Assembly: GCA_964511405.1 (NCBI GenBank)
Contig: CAZEFK010000026.1
Coordinates: 1 to 44,728, forward strand
Length of the DNA: 44,728 nucleotides
Reading direction: 5' to 3'
From: CAZEFK01 sp964511405
Lineage (GTDB): Bacteria > Pseudomonadota > Alphaproteobacteria > Elsterales > Elsteraceae
Within the stretch, counting starts at the first letter, position 1, and every line of letters begins with the position of its first letter. Below are positions 16,345 to 24,579 of the stretch, one piece after another. The position numbers were made by a program, and so were the translations under genes. The notes beneath the pieces are model-generated. The model searched no databases. It was not told the origin of the DNA and was given only the letters and a program-made list of their open reading frames with translations.

Positions 16345-17010
16345 ATGTTCCAGACCTTCTCGATCGTCCATGTCGCGTACTTGGCCCAGGCGGCGCTGTG
16401 GACGGCCGCCCTGGCCGGCATCGCGCTCGGCGGCGGCCTGGTCGGCGGCCTGGCCGTCGCGGCCTGCCGCATCGCCCGGGCACGGCCGCTGTGGCTGGCG
16501 GCCGACGGCGCCATCGCGCTGGTCCAGGGCACGCCGCTGCTGGTGCAGCTGTTCCTGGCCTATTTCGGTGCCGCCTTCGCCGGCCTCGACGTCCCGCCGC
16601 TGGCGGCGGCCGCGATCGCCTTCACGCTCTATGCCTCGGCCTTCCTGGGCGACATCTGGAGCGGGGCGGTCAGCGCCGTGCCGCGTGGCCAATGGGAGGC
16701 GGCCGAGGCGCTGGGCCTGAAACGCGCGGCCACCCTGCGCCTGGTCGTAGTGCCGCAAGCGGTGCGGCTGGCGATCCCGCCGACCGTTGGCTTCCTGGTG
16801 CAACTGGTCAAGAACACGGCACTCGCCTCGATCGTCGGCTTCCGCGAGCTGACCCGCGCCGGCCAGATCGTGTCCAACAACACCTTTCAGCCGCTGGCGG
16901 TGTTCCTGACCGTCGCCGCCTTTTACTTCGCCATCTGTTATCCGCTGTCGCTGGCGAGCTACCGGCTGGAGGCACGGCTGGGGCGCCGGCCTTCGGCGAC
17001 CCTGACCTGA
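16345..17010 (+). CDS. ABC transporter permease, polar amino acid type, subunit 2
   Basis: A 221-residue permease with the signature ALVQGTPLLVQLFLAYFG and the EAA loop VPRGQWEAAEALGLKRA. It begins 3 bases after the first permease stops, so translation is coupled. Together they form a heterodimeric channel. No ATPase gene follows in this operon, which is unusual for the class; an ATPase coded elsewhere must power it. Confidence 0.93.
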   Translation: MFQTFSIVHVAYLAQAALWTAALAGIALGGGLVGGLAVAACRIARARPLWLAADGAIALVQGTPLLVQLFLAYFGAAFAGLDVPPLAAAAIAFTLYASAFLGDIWSGAVSAVPRGQWEAAEALGLKRAATLRLVVVPQAVRLAIPPTVGFLVQLVKNTALASIVGFRELTRAGQIVSNNTFQPLAVFLTVAAFYFAICYPLSLASYRLEARLGRRPSATLT

Positions 17011-17039
17011 CCACAAGACCAACGAACGGGAGGACCATC

Positions 17040-17852
17040 ATGATCGTGACGCGCCGCCTGGCCTTCGGCCTGGCCGCTTTGCCCGCGGCCCTCGCCGCCG
17101 CCACGGTGCCGGCCCGGGCCGAGGCCGCCGGCGGCAACCTCGACGCCGTGATCAAGAGGGGCACGCTGACGGTCGGCGTGTCGCTGGGCACGCCGCCCTA
17201 CGGCCTGACCAATGCCCAGATGGAGCCCGACGGCTATGACGTCGGCCTGGCCAAGCTGATCGCCCGCGAGCTCGGCGTGAAGGCCGAGATCGTCGACACC
17301 GTGGCCGCCAACCGCATCCCGTCGCTGACCGCCGGCAAGGTCGACATCGTCATCTCGTCCTTCTCGATCACGTCGGAGCGCGCCAAGGCGATCGCCTTCA
17401 CCAACTGCGTCTTCGTCGACCAGCAAGTGGCCGTCGCACCCAAGGGGCTGGCGCTCGCCGGCAACGACGACCTCAAGGGCAAGCGCGTCGGCGTCACCCG
17501 CGCCACCACCAACGACATCGTGGTGACCCGGTCGGCACCCCAGGGCACGCTGATCCAGCGCTATGACGACGACGCCAGCACCAGCCAGGCCATGCTCGCG
17601 GGGCAGGTGCAGGCGATCGTGACCTCGGCCGCGCTGGCGGCCGCCATCCGCGACCGCAACCCGGCCCAGGAGCTGCAGGTCAAATATGTGGTGGCCGAGG
17701 CGCCCATGGCGATCGGCCTGCGCCGCGGCGACCCCGACCTGCTGCACTGGCTGAACACGGCGATCTTCATGCTGTGGACGACCAAGGAGATCCAGGCGCT
17801 GCAGCAGCGCTGGATGGGCACGGTCAACGCCGACCTGCCCCGCTACTCCTAG
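17040..17852 (+). CDS. Substrate-binding protein, family 3 (carboxylate-type variant)
   Basis: Periplasmic binding protein of 270 residues with a signal peptide that carries twin arginines (TRRLAFGLAALPAAL), so Tat export is possible. Lobe 1 has the carboxylate-binding Arg in SITSERAKAIAF. In lobe 2, LAGQVQAIVTSAAL aligns with the HisJ segment that ends in Asp161, the residue that binds an amino acid's ammonium group; here Ser takes that place. I infer a non-amino-acid carboxylate ligand such as a sugar acid. GGGAGG lies before the ATG. It follows the two permeases and precedes the catabolic enzymes. Confidence 0.92.
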   Translation: MIVTRRLAFGLAALPAALAAATVPARAEAAGGNLDAVIKRGTLTVGVSLGTPPYGLTNAQMEPDGYDVGLAKLIARELGVKAEIVDTVAANRIPSLTAGKVDIVISSFSITSERAKAIAFTNCVFVDQQVAVAPKGLALAGNDDLKGKRVGVTRATTNDIVVTRSAPQGTLIQRYDDDASTSQAMLAGQVQAIVTSAALAAAIRDRNPAQELQVKYVVAEAPMAIGLRRGDPDLLHWLNTAIFMLWTTKEIQALQQRWMGTVNADLPRYS

Positions 17853-17862
17853 GAGGCGCTCC

Positions 17863-18969
17863 ATGGCGCGCATCGCGCGGGTCGAGGCGCTGCTGGTCGA
17901 CCTCGAGCCCAAGGTCCGCCGCAGCGACGCGATCCAGAGCTTCGTCTCGCAAGAGACGCCGATCGTCCGGATCACCGATGCCGACGGCGCCGTCGGTATC
18001 GGCTACGCCTACACGATCGGCACTGGCGGGCCGTCGGTCATGGCGCTGATCGAGCGCACCCTGGGGCCGGCGCTGATCGGCCGCGAGGCCGGCGAGGTCG
18101 AGCGGATCTGGCGCGACCTGATGTTCCTGACCCACGCCACCACGGTCGGCGCCATCACCGCCATCGCCCAGGCGGCGATCGACACGGCGCTGTGGGACCT
18201 GCGCTGCCGCCGGGCCGGTCTGCCGCTGCATGTCATGGCCGGCGGCGCCCAGGCGTCGGTGCCGCTCTACACCACCGAGGGCGGCTGGCTGCACCTGGAG
18301 CCAGCGGCGCTGGTCGAGGACGCGGTCCAAGCCCGCGAGGCCGGCTTCGGCGGGGTCAAGATCAAGGTCGGCCGGCCCCACGTCTCGGAGGACATGGCGC
18401 GCCTCGGCGCCGTGCGCGCCGCCGTCGGCGCATCGGTCGAGATCATGATGGACGCCAACCAGGCCTTCACGGTCGACGAGGCGATCCGCCGGGCCCGCCA
18501 CTTCGAAGCCCTGGACGTCGCCTGGTTCGAGGAGCCGCTGCCCGCCGACGACCTTGGCGGGCACTGCCGGCTGGCCGCCGCGACCACCCTGCCGGTGGCG
18601 GTCGGCGAGAGCCTCTATAGCCCGCTGCATTTCCGCGAGTACCTGGCGGCCGGCGCCTGCTCGGTCGTGCAGGTCGACGTCGGCCGCATCGGCGGCATTA
18701 CGCCGTGGCTCAAGGTCGCCCACCTGGCCGAGACCTTCAACGTCCCGGTCTGCCCGCACTTCCTGATGGAGCTGCATGTCGCGCTGTGCTGCGCCGTGCC
18801 CAACGCGCGCTGGGTCGAGTACATCCCGCAGCTCGACGCGATCACCACGACCGGCATGTTCATCCGCGAGGGGCGTGCCGTGCCGTCGCTCGAGCCCGGC
18901 CTGGGCATCGCGTGGGACTGGCCGGCGATCGAGCGGCTGGCCGACGCCCGGCTGAGGGTGGCGCTGTGA
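17863..18969 (+). CDS. Mandelate racemase-type enolase superfamily enzyme
   Basis: A 368-residue enzyme that removes the proton alpha to a carboxylate, probably an acid-sugar dehydratase or racemase. It keeps the complete mandelate racemase set: Lys166-x-Lys168 (KIKVG), metal ligands Asp197, Glu223 and Glu249, the Asp272-His299 dyad (VDVGRIGG and CPHF) and Glu319. Each position is two residues after its counterpart in Pseudomonas putida mandelate racemase. Both Lys and His bases are present, so either racemisation or dehydration is possible. AGGAGG precedes the ATG. The next gene overlaps its stop. Confidence 0.93.
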   Translation: MARIARVEALLVDLEPKVRRSDAIQSFVSQETPIVRITDADGAVGIGYAYTIGTGGPSVMALIERTLGPALIGREAGEVERIWRDLMFLTHATTVGAITAIAQAAIDTALWDLRCRRAGLPLHVMAGGAQASVPLYTTEGGWLHLEPAALVEDAVQAREAGFGGVKIKVGRPHVSEDMARLGAVRAAVGASVEIMMDANQAFTVDEAIRRARHFEALDVAWFEEPLPADDLGGHCRLAAATTLPVAVGESLYSPLHFREYLAAGACSVVQVDVGRIGGITPWLKVAHLAETFNVPVCPHFLMELHVALCCAVPNARWVEYIPQLDAITTTGMFIREGRAVPSLEPGLGIAWDWPAIERLADARLRVAL

Positions 18970-19616
18970 CCCAATCCCTGACCGAGCGGCTGGAGCGCTG
19001 CTATACCGGCGTGGTCCACGACGTGATGCGCGCCCAGGGCTTCCGCGACTTCACCTTGCCGCCGGAGCTGCGCCCGATTCTGCCGGAGCGGCCCATGGCG
19101 GGGCCGGCCTTCACGATCGAGGGCATGACCGCGCCCGATTTCGACGCCCACGAGACGCTGCTGGCCTGGACCGGCCTCCTGTCGCAGGCGCCGGCCGGCC
19201 ATGTCTGGGTCTGCCAGCCCAACGACCGCACCGTCGCCCACATGGGCGAGCTGTCGGCCGAGACGCTGCGCAACAAGGGCGTGCGCGGCTGCCTGGTCGA
19301 CGGCTATGCGCGCGACATCCAGTTCCTGCTGGCACTGGGCTTCCAGACCTGGTGCCGGGGCTTCACCCCGCGCGACATCGTCGGCTGGTGGAAGCCGCGT
19401 GCGACCGGGGTGCCGGTGCGCATCGGCGACGTGGTCGTGGCGCCCGGCGACTACCTGGTGGCCGACCGCGACGGCGCGATCCGGATCCCCGCCGCCGAGG
19501 CCGAGGCGATCGTCGCGCTGGCCGAGGCCGCCATCGCCACCGAGAACAAAGTGCGCACCGCGATCCTGGCCGGCGTCGACCCGCAGCAGGCCTATCTGCA
19601 GTTCGGGAAGTTCTGA
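18966..19616 (+). CDS. RraA family protein, HMG/CHA aldolase-like
   Basis: A 216-residue protein of the RraA/4-hydroxy-4-methyl-2-oxoglutarate aldolase family. The family motif is visible as Gly in HMGEL, then about 20 residues, then Arg-Asp in DGYARDIQF. True aldolases have Glu or Asp three places after that Asp; here it is Phe, so the active site deviates. A retro-aldol cut of a keto-acid to pyruvate or a related product would suit a sugar-acid route, yet a non-aldolase role cannot be excluded. GTG at 18966 overlaps the racemase stop as GTGA. Confidence 0.85.
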   Translation: MTQSLTERLERCYTGVVHDVMRAQGFRDFTLPPELRPILPERPMAGPAFTIEGMTAPDFDAHETLLAWTGLLSQAPAGHVWVCQPNDRTVAHMGELSAETLRNKGVRGCLVDGYARDIQFLLALGFQTWCRGFTPRDIVGWWKPRATGVPVRIGDVVVAPGDYLVADRDGAIRIPAAEAEAIVALAEAAIATENKVRTAILAGVDPQQAYLQFGKF

Positions 19617-19686
19617 GCCGTCACGGCGCAGTCGACCCATGGACGCGATGAACCATTCGCCAATAGCGAGCCCGGAGCTCTCCGCC

Positions 19687-20802
19687 ATGCGCATCACCGG
19701 CTTCGAGGTCCGCTGCTGCCGCCGCGCCCAGGACCGGTTCGGGCCGGCGGCGCTGCTGGGCAACGGCTTCCGCGGCTTCGACTTTCTCGTCGTGACGCTC
19801 CAGACCGACGTCGGGCTGTCGGCCTCGATGTTCGGCTTCGCCGGCCAGTCGGCGCAGGGCGCCGGCCGGCTGATCGCCGACTCGCTGCGGCCGTTCCTGC
19901 TCGGCCGCGATCCCCTCGACCGCGAGCGCGCCTGGCGCGACTTCCGGACCTCGGACCGCTGGTGGTCGCACCTGCCGATCTACGCCTACGGGCCCGTCGA
20001 TGTGTGCCTGTGGCTGCTCGGTGCCCAGGCCGCCGGCCAGCCCTTGTGGAAGTACATCGGCGGCGCCCGGGACGAGGTGCCGGCCTATGTCTCGTCGTTG
20101 GTGCAGCCCGATCCCGAGGCCTATGCCGCGGAGGCCGTCAGGATCCGCGATGCCGGCTGGCGCGGCTACAAGCTGCATCCGGCCGGCCGCGACCTGGCCC
20201 GGGACCTGGAGGCCCATCGGCTGGTCCGCGAGGCGGTGGGCCGCGAACCCGGCTTCGCGCTGATGTCCGACCCGGTCGCCAGCATGACCCTGGACCAGGC
20301 GGTGCGCTTCGGCCGATCACTGGAGCAGCTGGACTATCACTGGTTCGAGGAGCCGCTGTTCGACGAGGACGTGGCCTCGCTACGCGAGCTCGCCCGCGTC
20401 CTCGACATTCCGGTGGTCGGGACCGAAGTGCTGGCCAAGCATCCCTACAGCGTCGCCGACTGCGTGGCGACGCGCGTGGTCGACCGGGTCCGCGCCGACG
20501 TGTCCTGGACCGGCGGCATCACCGGCGTGCTCAAGACCGCGCGCCTGGCCGAGGCCTTCGGCATGAACTGCGAGATCCACACTGCGATCTTCCACCCGCT
20601 GGAGCTGGCCAACCTGCATTGCTGCGCTGCCGTGGCCAATTGCGAGTTCTTCGAGCTGCTGGGGCCCGTCGACAACTTCGCCTTCGGGCTCAAGGCGCCG
20701 CTGCCGGTCGAGCGCGGCATCGCGCGGCCGCCGCTGGGGTCGGGCCTGGGGATCGAGCTGGATTGGGATGAGATCGATGCCTGCACTGTCGCCATCGTCT
20801 GA
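19687..20802 (+). CDS. Second enolase superfamily enzyme with an unusual KxH motif
   Basis: A 371-residue member of the mandelate racemase/muconate lactonising group, distant from the first. Metal ligands are Asp195 (MSDPVAS), Glu221 or 222 (WFEEP) and Glu246 (VGTEVL); Asp271 and His298 (CEIHTA) form a possible dyad. The second-strand motif reads Lys162-Leu-His164 (YKLHP) where most members have Lys-x-Lys. ATG at 19687 gives the usual N-terminus (MRITGFEV) with GGAG 10 bases upstream; an ATG at 19639 would add 16 residues. It probably dehydrates a different sugar-acid stereoisomer from the first enzyme. Confidence 0.9.
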   Translation: MRITGFEVRCCRRAQDRFGPAALLGNGFRGFDFLVVTLQTDVGLSASMFGFAGQSAQGAGRLIADSLRPFLLGRDPLDRERAWRDFRTSDRWWSHLPIYAYGPVDVCLWLLGAQAAGQPLWKYIGGARDEVPAYVSSLVQPDPEAYAAEAVRIRDAGWRGYKLHPAGRDLARDLEAHRLVREAVGREPGFALMSDPVASMTLDQAVRFGRSLEQLDYHWFEEPLFDEDVASLRELARVLDIPVVGTEVLAKHPYSVADCVATRVVDRVRADVSWTGGITGVLKTARLAEAFGMNCEIHTAIFHPLELANLHCCAAVANCEFFELLGPVDNFAFGLKAPLPVERGIARPPLGSGLGIELDWDEIDACTVAIV

Positions 20803-21103
20803 TGTCATCGATCCGCGGCTGCTGCTCCTGCATCCGGACGACACGGTGCTGGTGGCCCGGGCCGCGATCCCGGCCGGCGTCCGCGTGCGGATCGAAGGGG
20901 CCGAAGTCCTGGTACCGACGGCCCTGCCGCTGGGGCACAAGCTGGCCCGCCGCGCCATCGCATCCGGCGACAAGGTCCTGAAATATGGCGCGCCGATCGG
21001 GACTGCGACCGCCGCGATCGCTGCCGGCGCCCATGTCCATGTCCACAATCTGCGCAGCGATTACACGCCCAGCGTCGTGCTGGACGGGGAGGGGACGCCA
21101 TGA
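20768..21103 (+). CDS. UxaA family hydro-lyase, small subunit (SAF domain)
   Basis: A protein of 111 residues equal to the N-terminal SAF part of altronate/galactarate dehydratases. The segment LLHPDDTVLVARAAIPAG and the later ALPLGHKLARRAIASGDKV are characteristic. Split small and large subunits are known in the UxaA family, for example sulfolactate lyase SuyA/SuyB. The start overlaps the end of the enolase gene by 35 bases; ATG at 20777 is equally possible. Its own stop overlaps the large-subunit start as ATGA. Confidence 0.88.
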   Translation: MRSMPALSPSSDVIDPRLLLLHPDDTVLVARAAIPAGVRVRIEGAEVLVPTALPLGHKLARRAIASGDKVLKYGAPIGTATAAIAAGAHVHVHNLRSDYTPSVVLDGEGTP

Positions 21104-22296
21104 CGCCGATGCGCGGCTGGCTGCGGGCCGACGGGCGCAAGGGCATCCGCAACGTGGTGGCGGTCGCCTACCTGGTCGAGTGCGCCCATCACGTGGCACG
21201 CGAGATTGCGCTGCCGCTGCGCGACCGCGACGTCCATGTCATCGGCTTCCCGGGCTGCTATCCCAACGACTATGCCCACCGCATGATGGCAGGGCTGTGC
21301 AGCCACCCGAACGTCGGGGCGGTGCTGCTGGTGTCGCTGGGCTGCGAGAGCTTCGACCGCTTCCGCCTGGAGCGCAGCATCGCCGCATCGGGCCGGCCGG
21401 TGCGCACGATCACGATCCAGCAGGCCGGCGGTACGCGCAGCGCCATCGCCGAGGGCCGCGCCTGGGTGGCCGAGCGCCGCGCCGAGCTGGATGCGCAGCC
21501 GACGGTGCCGATGGCCGTGGACGAGCTGGTGGTCGGCACGGTGTGCGGCGGCTCCGACGGCACCTCGGGCCTGACCGGCAACCCGGCGGCCGGCGTCGCC
21601 TTCGACCTGCTGGTCGAGGCCGGCGCCGCCTGCATCTTCGAGGAGACCGGCGAGCTGATCGGCTGCGAGCCGGTCATGGCGGCCCGCGCCCGGACCCCGG
21701 AGCTGGGCCGTGAGATCGAGGCTGCCGTGGCCAAGGCCGCGCGCACCTATGCGACGCTCGGCTATGGGTCGTTTGCCGCCGGCAATGCCGAGGGCGGGCT
21801 CACCACCATCGAGGAGAAGTCGCTGGGCGCCTATGCCAAGTCCGGCTCGTCGCCGATCTCGGGCCTGATCAAGCCGGGCGACCGGCCGCCGCGCGGCGGG
21901 CTCTACCTGCTGGACGTGGTGCCCGACGGCGAGGTTCGCTTCGGCTTTCCCAACATCAACGACACCGCCGAGATCGTCGAGATGATCGCCTGCGGCTGCC
22001 ATGCCGTGCTGTTCGTCACCGGGCGCGGCTCGGTGGTGGGCTCGGCGCTGGCACCCGTGCTCAAGATCTGCGCCAATCCCGAAACCTACCGGCGGATGGC
22101 CGAGGACATGGACATCGACGCCGGGCGGATCCTGGACGGGGGCGCCGAAGTGGCCGAGGTCGGCCGCGAGATCCGTGACCGCGTGCTGGACCTCGGCCGC
22201 GGCTGGCGCTCCTGCTCGGAAGTGCTGGGCCACCAGGAATTCGTCCTGACCTATAAGAGCTTCGAGCCGATCGGCCCGGCCTGCCTGCCGCGGTAG
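21100..22296 (+). CDS. UxaA family hydro-lyase, large subunit
   Basis: A 398-residue large subunit of a UxaA-type dehydratase or lyase. It opens with the family's RADGRKGIRN and has cysteine-bearing motifs GFPGCYPNDYAH, SLGCESFDR, VCGGSDGTSGLTGNP and ACGCHAVLFVTGRG, which hold the metal site. With the small subunit it would eliminate water, or a sulfo group, from a hydroxy-acid. GGGAGGGG precedes the ATG. Which substrate is used cannot be decided here: altronate, galactarate and sulfolactate enzymes all share this layout. Confidence 0.92.
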   Translation: MTPMRGWLRADGRKGIRNVVAVAYLVECAHHVAREIALPLRDRDVHVIGFPGCYPNDYAHRMMAGLCSHPNVGAVLLVSLGCESFDRFRLERSIAASGRPVRTITIQQAGGTRSAIAEGRAWVAERRAELDAQPTVPMAVDELVVGTVCGGSDGTSGLTGNPAAGVAFDLLVEAGAACIFEETGELIGCEPVMAARARTPELGREIEAAVAKAARTYATLGYGSFAAGNAEGGLTTIEEKSLGAYAKSGSSPISGLIKPGDRPPRGGLYLLDVVPDGEVRFGFPNINDTAEIVEMIACGCHAVLFVTGRGSVVGSALAPVLKICANPETYRRMAEDMDIDAGRILDGGAEVAEVGREIRDRVLDLGRGWRSCSEVLGHQEFVLTYKSFEPIGPACLPR

Positions 22297-22329
22297 GGTC
22301 GGCTTCCCCGGAGACAGACGGAGCCCCCC

Positions 22330-22806
22330 ATGCCGCCCTTGCCTGAAGCCCCGACCGCCGCCCGCACCGAGATCCTGGCCTGGCTCGACCGCTTCGCCGG
22401 CATGGTGCGCGAGGTCGATTACGCGTCGGCCTATCCCCTGTTCCACCCGCAGGTGCTGGCCTTCGGCACCCACCGCGACGTCATCCCGGACCTTGATGCC
22501 TGGATGCGCACGCAATGGGACAATGTCTGGCCGCGCACGTCGGACTTCCGCTTCACCTTGGATCAGACCCACGTCCTGGCGTCCGCCGACGGCACGCTCG
22601 CGACCGTGGTGGCGCCCTGGACCAGCACCGGGTACCACCCGGACGGCGCGCCGTTCGACCGCCCCGGCCGCGCCACCCTGGTGCTGCAGCGGGTCGACGG
22701 CGGCTGGCTGTGCGTCCACTCGCACATGTCGCTGAACCGCGGCGTGCCCCAGGCCAGCCACGCCCGGCGCTCGGTCAAGGCGTGGCCAGCGACCGCCGGC
22801 GGCTGA
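22330..22806 (+). CDS. SnoaL-like (NTF2 fold) protein, DUF4440 type
   Basis: A 158-residue cystatin/NTF2-fold protein. The N-terminal helix pair (AWLDRFAGMVREVDYASAY) with FHPQVLAFGTH and the closing WLCVHSHMSLN pattern are typical of SnoaL/DUF4440 proteins. Members bind small ligands and include isomerases and hydrolases, but most have no known activity. It lies 33 bases after the dehydratase subunit and ahead of a binding protein in the same direction, so it is probably part of the sugar-acid operon. Confidence 0.8.
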   Translation: MPPLPEAPTAARTEILAWLDRFAGMVREVDYASAYPLFHPQVLAFGTHRDVIPDLDAWMRTQWDNVWPRTSDFRFTLDQTHVLASADGTLATVVAPWTSTGYHPDGAPFDRPGRATLVLQRVDGGWLCVHSHMSLNRGVPQASHARRSVKAWPATAGG

Positions 22807-22839
22807 TAGTCTGCCGTCAAAATATCCGGAGGGATCGCC

Positions 22840-24441
22840 ATGACGCTGCCCAGCCTGTCCCGCCGCCATGTCCTCGCCGGCGCCGCTGCGGCCGCGGCGG
22901 GGCTCGCCCGCCCCGCCGTGCTGCGGGCCGCCGATGCCCAGGTCCTGCGCTTCGTGCCGCAGGCCGACCTCACTATCCTGGATCCGCTGGCGACCACCGC
23001 CTATCCCACGCGCAACCACGGCCATCTGTGCTGGGACACGCTCTACGGCGTCGATGAGTCGTTCCGGCCGCAGCCGCAACTGGCCGAGGGCCATGTGGTG
23101 GCGGACGACGGCAAGCGCTGGACCTTCACGCTGCGCGACGGCCCGACCTTCCACGATGGCCAGAAGGTGCTGGCGCGCGACGCCGTGGCCTCGATCAGGC
23201 GCTGGCTGCCGCGCGACACCCACGGCCAGGTGCTGGCGCAGCGCCTCGACGACATCCGCGTGATCGACGACCGCCGCTTCGAGATGCGCCTCAAGCGGCC
23301 GTTCGGGCCGATGCTCGACGCCTTGGGCAAGGCGTTCTCCTATCCCTGCTTCATCTATCCCGAGCGCTTTGCCGCGATGGATCCGACCAAGCCGTTCACG
23401 GAGGTGGTGGGCTCCGGTCCCTATCGCTTCGTGGCCGAGGAGCGGATCCCCGGGGCGCTGGCGGTCTATCGCCGGTTCGAGCGCTACGTGCCGACGCCGG
23501 TCGGCACGCCCAGCCTGACCGCCGGCCCCAAGCTGGCGCTGTTCGAGCGCATGGAATGGAAGACCATCGGCGATGCCGGCACGGCCGCCGGCGCGCTGCA
23601 GACCGGCGAGATCGACTGGTGGGAGGTGGTGACGCCGGACCTCCGCCCGGTCCTGGCCGGCCATGCCGACGTCGTGCTGGACCAGCCCGACACCAGCGGC
23701 ACCTATGCCAGCCTGCGCTTCAACCAGCTCTATCCGCCGTTCGACGATCCGGCGGCGCGGCGCGCCCTGCTCAAGGCGGTCAGCCAGGCCGACTTCATGA
23801 CGGCGATCGCCGGCACCGACCGCCATCTCTGGCGCGACGGCGTCGGCTGCTTCCCGGCCGGCAGCCCGCTCGCCTCGACCGCGGGGCTTGACGTGCTGAC
23901 CGGTCCGCGCGACCTGGCCGGCGCCCGCGCGGCGCTGGCGGCGGCGGGCAAATCAGGGGCGCCGGTGGTGGCCCTGCACGCCGTCGACGTGTCCAGCCAG
24001 GACACGCTGATGTCGGTCGGCGTCGACCTGCTGCGCAAGCTGGGCTTCCAGATCACCGACGCGACCTCGGACTGGGGCACCCTGCTGCAGCGCCGGACCC
24101 ACAAGACGCCGCCCGACCAGGGCGGCTGGAACGTGCTGATCGCCCTGTTCGGCGGCAGCGAGCTGAACACGCCGCCGGGCAACCTGCTGCTGCGCGGCAA
24201 CGGCGCCGAGGCCTGGTTCGGCTGGCCGACCGCGCCCAAGCTCGACGCCCTGCGCGATCAGTGGTTCGACGCGCCCGACCTGGACGCCCAGAAGCGCATC
24301 GGGCAGGCAATCCAGGAGCAGTTCTTCCAGGACCTGCCCTACATCCCGCTCGGCCAGTACTTCACCGACACCGGCTACCGGAAGGGCCTGACCGGGATCC
24401 GGCGCGGCATCGTGCTGCCGCTGAACGTCAGCCGCGCCTGA
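22840..24441 (+). CDS. Peptide/nickel-type ABC substrate-binding protein, family 5
   Basis: A 533-residue periplasmic binding protein of the oligopeptide class (DppA/OppA). A Tat-type signal is evident (SRRHVLAGAAAAAAGLA). Family segments include LTILDPLATTAYPTRNH, LAEGHVVADDGKRWTFTLRDG, FHDGQKVLARDAVASI and VGSGPYRFV. GGAGGGATC precedes the ATG. It closes the plus-strand gene run and has no class-matching permeases or ATPases next to it; the ATPases at 27-1920 belong to the same class but lie 20 kb away. Members also bind sugars, opines and other solutes, so a sugar-derived ligand is possible. Confidence 0.92.
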   Translation: MTLPSLSRRHVLAGAAAAAAGLARPAVLRAADAQVLRFVPQADLTILDPLATTAYPTRNHGHLCWDTLYGVDESFRPQPQLAEGHVVADDGKRWTFTLRDGPTFHDGQKVLARDAVASIRRWLPRDTHGQVLAQRLDDIRVIDDRRFEMRLKRPFGPMLDALGKAFSYPCFIYPERFAAMDPTKPFTEVVGSGPYRFVAEERIPGALAVYRRFERYVPTPVGTPSLTAGPKLALFERMEWKTIGDAGTAAGALQTGEIDWWEVVTPDLRPVLAGHADVVLDQPDTSGTYASLRFNQLYPPFDDPAARRALLKAVSQADFMTAIAGTDRHLWRDGVGCFPAGSPLASTAGLDVLTGPRDLAGARAALAAAGKSGAPVVALHAVDVSSQDTLMSVGVDLLRKLGFQITDATSDWGTLLQRRTHKTPPDQGGWNVLIALFGGSELNTPPGNLLLRGNGAEAWFGWPTAPKLDALRDQWFDAPDLDAQKRIGQAIQEQFFQDLPYIPLGQYFTDTGYRKGLTGIRRGIVLPLNVSRA

Positions 24442-24519
24442 TGGCTTGGCCGCAAATCGAGACGCCAATCATGCGTTAGTTGACCCGCTCAAGAAAGCCT
24501 CGGACAGCGGGATTCACCC

Positions 24520-24552
24520 CTCCTCCCAGCCTCCTCCCACAAGGGGAGGAGG
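24520..24552. repeat. GC-rich palindromic element, REP-like
   Basis: CCTCCTCCC (24530-24538) and GGGAGGAGG (24544-24552) form a perfect 9-base-pair hairpin, preceded by a second TCCTCCC copy at 24521-24527. On the minus strand it would read as Ser-Pro-Cys-Gly-Arg-Arg-Leu-Gly-Gly-Gly, a phrase I know from dispersed palindromic repeats of alphaproteobacteria. It lies between convergent genes and could also stop transcription. Only one copy is in this window, so repeat status is inference. Confidence 0.45.
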
Positions 24553-24579
24553 AATTCTGGCGCGCCACTGGCAAACGGC

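Noticed and set aside
19201..19638. Extension of the second enolase gene to earlier starts
   Set aside because: That region codes for the RraA-like protein in another frame, and the extension has no enolase features.
21061..23826. 921-codon open frame on the minus strand
   Set aside because: Spans the antisense of several plus-strand genes with clear motifs; no domain is visible despite its length.
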